From CAYOHP01 sp964403795 [NCBI: uncultured bacterium] (lineage in GTDB: Bacteria; Muiribacteriota; UBA6191; CAZXTJ01), in the NCBI GenBank assembly GCA_964403795.1, contig CAYOHP010000091.1, positions 1 through 27,655 of the forward strand: a stretch of 27,655 bases of DNA, in the 5' to 3' direction. How positions within the stretch are numbered: position 1 is the stretch's first letter; each line of letters opens with the position of its first letter. The notes beneath the pieces are model-generated. The model had not been told where the DNA came from, searched no databases, and was given only the letters and a program-made list of their open reading frames with translations. Positions 23,468 to 27,655 of this stretch are shown here, piece by piece. The translations under genes were made by a program, and so were the position numbers.

Positions 23468-23923
23468 ATGCCGAGCCTCGACGGAGCCAAGACCCAGGCC
23501 CTGACCAACCCGACCAGCGTCCGGGCCCAGCTGCTCGCCGCCTTCACCTGCCAGGAGGCGGGGGACGCCGAGGCGGCGGCGCGGTTCTTCGATCGGGCCC
23601 TGGAACTGGGCCTTCCCATCGACCAGAAGCTCCGCTTCTACTTCGGCTTCGGGGCGGCGCTGCGCAGCGTGGGTCGGCTGGAGGAATCCGAGAAGGTCCT
23701 CCGCCACGCCATCGGCGAGTACCCCTACGACAAGGCGCTCCCCGTGCACCTGGCCCTCACCCTGCACAAGTCGGGCCGGGACGACGAGGCCATGGCCGAG
23801 CTGCTCGAGCTGCTGGTCCGCCTGCGCGACACGGTGAAGGATTTCGCCCAGCACAAGGAGGAGATCCTGGCCCACGCCCGGGAACTCCGGGAGCGGACCG
23901 GGACCGGTTCGCCCCCGGCCTGA
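23468..23923 (+). CDS. Small cytoplasmic tetratricopeptide-repeat protein
   Basis: 151 residues, no signal peptide. Three TPR-like helix pairs can be seen: VRAQLLAAFTCQEAGDAEAA with ARFFDRALELGLP; FYFGFGAALRSVGRLEESEK with VLRHAIGEYPYDK; and PVHLALTLHKSGRDDEAMAE with LLELLVRLRD. A final charged helix follows (EEILAHARELRERTG). Proteins of this size and shape act as adaptors. It is transcribed divergently from the TOMM operon across a 70-base intergenic region holding both candidate promoters, so shared regulation is possible but unproven. Confidence 0.85.
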   Translation: MPSLDGAKTQALTNPTSVRAQLLAAFTCQEAGDAEAAARFFDRALELGLPIDQKLRFYFGFGAALRSVGRLEESEKVLRHAIGEYPYDKALPVHLALTLHKSGRDDEAMAELLELLVRLRDTVKDFAQHKEEILAHARELRERTGTGSPPA

Positions 23924-23957
23924 CCGCGAGGCCGACCGAGGACGAACCGGGACCAGG

Positions 23958-23992
23958 CCGAGACCTTCGGAGCCCGGTTCACCGGCTCTCGG
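23958..23992. terminator. Hairpin, possible bidirectional terminator
   Basis: This sits in the 237-base gap between the convergent stops at 23923 and 24161. GAGCC (23970-23974) pairs with GGCTC (23984-23988). An alternative outer pairing is CCGAGA (23958-23963) with TCTCGG (23987-23992). No T-tract follows. The rest of the gap shows nothing else. Confidence 0.35.
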
Positions 23993-24160
23993 AGCCTGCG
24001 GACCCTTCCCCTGGCGTCGGCCCGGGAGCAGCCGATCTCCTCGAAGGTCAGTTCCTGCGGATGCAGGTGGCGGAGCCCCGACGAAATTCCGTCCTGCGAA
24101 GGGCGGATCCTGCCTGCAAGAGAAGGGGCTGCCGCGCCAGTCTGGGAAGGGTTCTCGGTC

Positions 24161-26257
24161 TCAGTGGACCGGATCCCACCCGGGAGAAGTCCTGGCCAGG
24201 ATGGCAGCGGCGCTCCGCGACTCCATCGCCCGATCATCATAGGAATCGGTGCTCGCCTGGAGACTGTCCCTGGCCGCCGTCCGGTCTCCCTCGATCAACT
24301 GACGCATGCCGATGTGGAAGAGTGCTTCCGCCCTACGTTCATCCCGGCCCGGCGTCATCTCGCCAGGCAGCGAATCGGCAAGTTGCAGGAGGGAGCCCTC
24401 GGAAACCAGCCCTTGCGCGTAGTCGAGGAGCTGGCGGTGCCAGGCCCCGGCGGAGAAGCGCTCCCGTCGGGCGCGAAGAGAATCCAGCGCCTGGAGACGG
24501 CCATCCAGGAATGCGTCGATGTGGAAGAGGTACAGGGCGATCGCAGGCCTGGTGGACTCGCCGATCGCGGGGTGGACCAGAGCAACGAGGAGGTCGGAAC
24601 GAGCCGTCACGAGGTCGCTGGCCGTACCGGAGCGATCGAAAAAGGCGAGGCCCAACTGCCACTTGGACCACACATTGCCCCGTTCGAATGCCTCCCGATG
24701 GAGCGAGACCCCGGCTTCGAAATCCACGGGCACGCCCCTCCCCCGGATCAGGCAGTTCCCTAGATTGAATCGCCCGTAGTTCGAGCCCAGTTCTACCGCC
24801 TTCCGGTAGAACGCGACGGCCGATTCCTGGCCCGATTCGACACCTCGTCCCAATTCTTCCATGAGTCCTAGGCTGTTCCAGGCATTGGGCAACCTTGCCT
24901 CCGCCGCCAGCCGGAAGTACCGAATCGCGTAGCCATCGAGCCTGCTGGGACCGGCGCGGCGAATCACCTCACCGCACCGGAAGAGGAGCTCGGGATCCGC
25001 TGGTTCCGATTCTCGCAGGAAAGCCAGGGGATCCTCCTTCAGCCTCGAGAGGAGGTCCTGGTCGTTGATGGCGTTCTCGGCCACACGAGCCGGCGCCAGG
25101 GACACCTCGCGGATGGTGGAGACGGTCTTCGGAACCGTGGGGCTACTCCCGCCAGTGAGTTCCGGCGGGAGAGAGGGAGGGAGCGTCATCGGATCTGGGG
25201 ACGTGTGTGCAGGAGCCACGACCTGAACCCGGTCGCTGCCGGGCCGTCGCTTCCCGCCGAGCATTCCCGCCCCTGCAACCAGGAGAGCCACTACGACCAG
25301 GACCCTCCCGGCAGTTCGCGGCGAGACGACGCCGAGAGCGAGGGCGACCGGGTCGCTATCCGGAGTCTCGCCGGGATCCGGCTCCGCCGGGACATCTGGG
25401 GTCGGTCCACGGCCGAACACAACCGTGGCCGCGGTCCTCGGGTCCCCGGCCGCCGGAGCCGTCCCGTTCCTCCCCTCCAGCGGACCCTCGAGGAGGGAGT
25501 CCACCTCGGCGAGGCTGGTCGGCCTCATCGCTGGGTCCGAGGCCAGGGATCGCGTAAGGAGCCGTCCTACCGGCGCGTCCCGGGGAATGACCTCGAGCGC
25601 CGGAGGCGGAAGAGGTCTTCCATGGATCGCTCCCAGGAGTACTTCCCCGGAGAACGGTGGACACCCCTCGAGGATCTCAAAGAGCGTGGCTCCCCAGGCA
25701 TACCAGTCGGCGGCAGGCCCTGCGACTCCGCCAAGGAGGACCTCGGGTGGGAGGTAGCCGAGGGTTCCGACGATCGCCCCGGTCCTGGTCATGGCGGTTC
25801 GGCATGGATCCTTGGCCAGCCCGAAGTCGATGAGCACCGCCCGGGGTTCAGAGGTCACGAGGACATTGGCGGGTTTCACGTCCCGGTGAATCAGTCCCGC
25901 GGCATGCAGTGCATCCAGGGCGGCGGCAACCTCGAGCATTCGGGCGAGCGGCTCAGGACATCCCGCCGAGATGGGGCGGCCAGTCACCAATTCGGAGATC
26001 AGATAGGCCTGTCCGTCATCGGTCACCCCCGAGTCGAAGACCGAGAGGACATGGGGATGCCTCACCCGGGCCAGGGTCTCGGCCTCCCGGGCGAAGCGAG
26101 CCCTTCCCACCGGGTCATGTCCGAGGAGGCAGAGCTTGATCGCTACTGGCCGCTCGAGTTCGAGATCCCAGGCCTCCAAGACCCGGCCCATTCCCCCGGA
26201 CCCCAGACTCCGTCTCGGCCGGTACCGGGAGCCGAGCTCCGCGGGCAACCCGTTCAT
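24161..26257 (-). CDS. Ser/Thr protein kinase with membrane span and Sel1-like repeats
   Basis: 698 residues from the ATG at 26257. The kinase domain (about 10-270) is complete: SLGSGGMGRVLEAWDLELER (glycine loop), PVAIKL (Lys), HPHVLSVFDSG, LIHRDVKPANVLV, IDFGLAKD, GTLGYLPPEVL (PPE in place of APE) and DWYAWGATLFEIL. One membrane span follows (about 335-355, VLVVVALLVAGAGML). The outer part has Sel1/TPR-like repeats, RYFRLAAEARLPNAWNSLGL, VAFYRKAVELGSNYGRFNLG and NCLIRGRGVPVDFEAGVSLH, which usually bind partner proteins. The start is supported by a -10 6-8 bases upstream; the frame extends further but lies within the promoter. Codon use in the C-terminal half looks less GC-extreme than in neighbours. 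Confidence 0.93.
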   Translation of the reverse strand: MNGLPAELGSRYRPRRSLGSGGMGRVLEAWDLELERPVAIKLCLLGHDPVGRARFAREAETLARVRHPHVLSVFDSGVTDDGQAYLISELVTGRPISAGCPEPLARMLEVAAALDALHAAGLIHRDVKPANVLVTSEPRAVLIDFGLAKDPCRTAMTRTGAIVGTLGYLPPEVLLGGVAGPAADWYAWGATLFEILEGCPPFSGEVLLGAIHGRPLPPPALEVIPRDAPVGRLLTRSLASDPAMRPTSLAEVDSLLEGPLEGRNGTAPAAGDPRTAATVVFGRGPTPDVPAEPDPGETPDSDPVALALGVVSPRTAGRVLVVVALLVAGAGMLGGKRRPGSDRVQVVAPAHTSPDPMTLPPSLPPELTGGSSPTVPKTVSTIREVSLAPARVAENAINDQDLLSRLKEDPLAFLRESEPADPELLFRCGEVIRRAGPSRLDGYAIRYFRLAAEARLPNAWNSLGLMEELGRGVESGQESAVAFYRKAVELGSNYGRFNLGNCLIRGRGVPVDFEAGVSLHREAFERGNVWSKWQLGLAFFDRSGTASDLVTARSDLLVALVHPAIGESTRPAIALYLFHIDAFLDGRLQALDSLRARRERFSAGAWHRQLLDYAQGLVSEGSLLQLADSLPGEMTPGRDERRAEALFHIGMRQLIEGDRTAARDSLQASTDSYDDRAMESRSAAAILARTSPGWDPVH

Positions 26258-26263
26258 GCCTTC

Positions 26264-26271
26264 ACAGTATT
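26264..26271 (-). promoter_or_regulatory. Candidate -10 (AATACT/TACTGT) for the Sel1-repeat kinase
   Basis: The minus strand reads GGGAATACTGTGAAGGC before the ATG at 26257, giving a -10 hexamer ending 6 (TACTGT) or 8 (AATACT) bases before the start. The short GAAGG is too close for a normal ribosome site, so a leaderless mRNA is likely. Confidence 0.45.
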
Positions 26272-26309
26272 CCCTCTGCCATGTCCAGTTCGACTCCGGG
26301 GGGATCCCT

Positions 26310-27437
26310 TCAGGATTGGCGCGAGGCAACAGCCACCATCTCCTCCAGGCATGCGATCCGGAGCTGCGAGATCGCCTGGGACCGCTGGTCCATGCGGCGC
26401 TTGGCGGCCGACCAGTTGACCCCCACCAGGTTCCAGACCACCTCGACCATGGTCCGGGCGGCCCGCTCCCGGGAGAAGGGCGCCAGCACCGCGTCCACCA
26501 GGGAGAACCTGGATTCGGGGGCAGCCGGGGCCAGCCCCTGCATGCACCGCTCCACCTCCTCCTTCTGGCGGGAGCGCATCCGTTCCAACACGTCCCGGGC
26601 GAACTCCCGCCGCGCCGACTCGGCGATCGGGAGGATCAGGCGCAGCGGCTGCATCGAGGGGAAGCCGGAGGGGAGCCTGGCGGTCGCGGCCCAGCCGTCC
26701 ATGAAGGCGGCGAAGTAGTCCATCTCGCCCTCGCCGAGCTTCTTCAGATCGGGCCACTGGCGCTGGCAGGTGCCGAGCTCGCGGACCAGGGGGGCGAGCG
26801 AGGCGGCCGGGAGGAGCCCCTCGGCCACCAGTCCGGAGGCCACCTTCTCGGTCGCACCGAAGACCGCGACCGCGATCATGCCCTCGATGAGGAGCGGCTT
26901 CTGACCCCCCACGCCCAGGGTGAGCGAACGGCCGATCCGGAAGCTCGTCACCAGGTCCCGCACGGCCGCATCGGGCGCCCCGCCGGAAGCCTCCAGGCGG
27001 GCTCTCTGGACCAGGGTGCGGGCCAGGGTCCGGATCTCCCGGTAGTCGGGAGTGCGGGCCAGGGTCACCGGTCCGGATCCCGTCACGGCTACCGCCGCCG
27101 CGAGCTGGGGAGCCCGGCGGGCCAGCAGGTCGGCGATCTCCTGCCTCCGTCCCGGCGTCCAGGCGGTCTCCTCGCCGGCCTCCTCGATCAGGGTCCGGGT
27201 CGCGTCATCGAAGCAGAGGGCCTGGAAGGGCTCGATCCTGCCGGATCGGTACTCGACCTCGGGCCGGACCTCCAGGACCCCGGACGGGGCCAGCACGAAC
27301 CCCGAGACGAGGTACCCCGCCAGGCCCATGGCGAGGCCCGCCGCGACCCGTCGCCGCCTTCCCCCCAACACGAGGTCGAAGAGGAACCACTCGGCCAGAT
27401 CGTCCACCCGCGTCCAGAGCTTCGCCAACCGCTTCAT
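26310..27437 (-). CDS. Membrane-anchored protein, unknown function
   Basis: 375 residues from the ATG at 27437, which has GGAGG 8 bases upstream. A cytoplasmic N-terminus (about 1-30, ending GGRRRR) precedes one membrane span (VAAGLAMGLAGYLVSGFVLA, about 31-50). A large, mostly helical outer portion follows. It has LIEEAGEETAWTPGRRQEIA, YREIRTLARTLVQRARLEAS, AAVRDLVTSFRIGRSLTLGV and LLIEGMIAVAVFGATEKVAS. The Ala/Leu/Arg-rich helices and the phrase ARLEASGGAPDAAVRDLVTSFRI-like spacing recall planctomycete/myxobacterial secreted helical proteins of unknown role, but I name no family. It is upstream of the Sel1-repeat kinase on the same strand (52 bases), with that kinase having its own -10. Confidence 0.8.
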   Translation of the reverse strand: MKRLAKLWTRVDDLAEWFLFDLVLGGRRRRVAAGLAMGLAGYLVSGFVLAPSGVLEVRPEVEYRSGRIEPFQALCFDDATRTLIEEAGEETAWTPGRRQEIADLLARRAPQLAAAVAVTGSGPVTLARTPDYREIRTLARTLVQRARLEASGGAPDAAVRDLVTSFRIGRSLTLGVGGQKPLLIEGMIAVAVFGATEKVASGLVAEGLLPAASLAPLVRELGTCQRQWPDLKKLGEGEMDYFAAFMDGWAATARLPSGFPSMQPLRLILPIAESARREFARDVLERMRSRQKEEVERCMQGLAPAAPESRFSLVDAVLAPFSRERAARTMVEVVWNLVGVNWSAAKRRMDQRSQAISQLRIACLEEMVAVASRQS

Positions 27438-27516
27438 CCGGGAACCTCCGGCGGTACGACCCGGGATCCGGCCCCGGGGTTCCCTCCCCGTCCCACCCGG
27501 CCTGGGGAGCGGGTGT

Positions 27517-27540
27517 AGAGTGGCGGGACGGCACGAGGAG
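27517..27540 (+). promoter_or_regulatory. -10 (TAGAGT) and ribosome site of glnS
   Basis: GTGTAGAGT has TAGAGT at 27517-27522. GAGGAG at 27535-27540 lies 6 bases before the TTG start at 27547. The leader would be about 17 bases. Confidence 0.45.
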
Positions 27541-27546
27541 CGAGCT

Positions 27547-27655
27547 TTGGCCGAGACCAAGAAGACCCATTTCCTGGAGGACATCGTCCAGGCCCACGTG
27601 GAGGACGGGACCTACGGGGGTCGGGTGGTCACCCGGTTCCCCCCCGAGCCCAACG
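27547..27655 (+). CDS. glnS: Glutaminyl-tRNA synthetase, N-terminal 36 residues (cut by window end)
   Basis: From a TTG start, the frame reads LAETKKTHFLEDIVQAHVED and then GTYGGRVVTRFPPEPN. The THFLEDIV helix and TRFPPEPN, which leads into the NGYLHIGHAK class I signature just beyond the window, are characteristic of bacterial and eukaryotic GlnRS. GluRS has TRFAPSPTG instead. The enzyme charges tRNA-Gln directly. Organisms with glnS need not use the GatCAB amidation route for Gln. The TTG start is supported by GAGGAG upstream and by the family-typical short N-terminus. It is transcribed divergently from the membrane-anchored protein at 26310-27437. Confidence 0.85.
   Translation, partial: MAETKKTHFLEDIVQAHVEDGTYGGRVVTRFPPEPN

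Noticed and set aside
1-27655. CRISPR arrays, tRNA genes, insertion-sequence ends
   Set aside because: I looked for regularly spaced repeats, cloverleaf-like segments with a GTTCRANNC core, and transposase-like proteins with terminal repeats. I saw none.

Overview
The window is very GC-rich (about 70 % by eye) with dense genes on both strands. It comes from a bacterium with many eukaryote-like Ser/Thr kinases. Three kinases, a prokaryotic RING-type zinc finger, a retron, a YcaO cluster and housekeeping genes (ppc, glnS) together suggest a Planctomycetota- or Myxococcota-like chromosome. I cannot fix the phylum without a search. No tRNA, rRNA, CRISPR array or insertion sequence is visible.

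Layout. 1-3143 (+): the 3' part of a membrane Ser/Thr kinase, then a leaderless ada (bifunctional alkylation-repair regulator). 3176-5618 (-): a p-cresol methylhydroxylase/vanillyl-alcohol-oxidase-type flavoprotein, then a secreted protein made of two copies of one module. 5914-7068 (+): a polytopic membrane protein. 7150-10316 (-): a doubtful small ORF, a probable NTF2/SnoaL-like protein, and a Ser/Thr kinase broken by one frameshift. 10379-13105 (+): phosphoenolpyruvate carboxylase. 13108-14338 (+): a retron consisting of promoter, msr-msd RNA, a strong hairpin, and a reverse transcriptase with an N-terminal membrane helix. 14365-16162 (-): a zinc-ribbon membrane protein and a secreted protein. 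16271-17480 (+): an XRE-type regulator and an exported TPR protein. 17530-23397 (-): a YcaO (TOMM, thiazole/oxazole-modified peptide) operon. 23468-23923 (+): a small TPR protein. 24161-27437 (-): a Ser/Thr kinase with a Sel1-like C-terminus and a membrane-anchored protein of unknown function. 27547-end (+): the start of glnS.

Two systems stand out. The first is the operon read from 23397 down to 17530. Five genes are chained by four successive 4-base ATGA overlaps: SRPBCC protein, Cys7/RING membrane protein, SagC-like leader-binding protein, YcaO cyclodehydratase and SagB-like dehydrogenase. A sixth gene, an SRPBCC-macrodomain fusion, follows after 40 bases. There is no small precursor peptide. 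Instead, a run of seven consecutive cysteines resembling a streptolysin S core lies near the N-terminus of a 448-residue RING/membrane protein, which is therefore the best candidate substrate. The second is a compact retron. Its RNA (13144-13262) has a1/a2 arms, a hairpin with a UUU loop and an msd hairpin, and its RT carries the retron-specific NAxxH and VTG motifs.

Many starts here have a CTAnnnT-type -10 element. In several cases it lies only 6-9 bases before the start codon with no Shine-Dalgarno sequence, which suggests that leaderless mRNAs are common in this organism.
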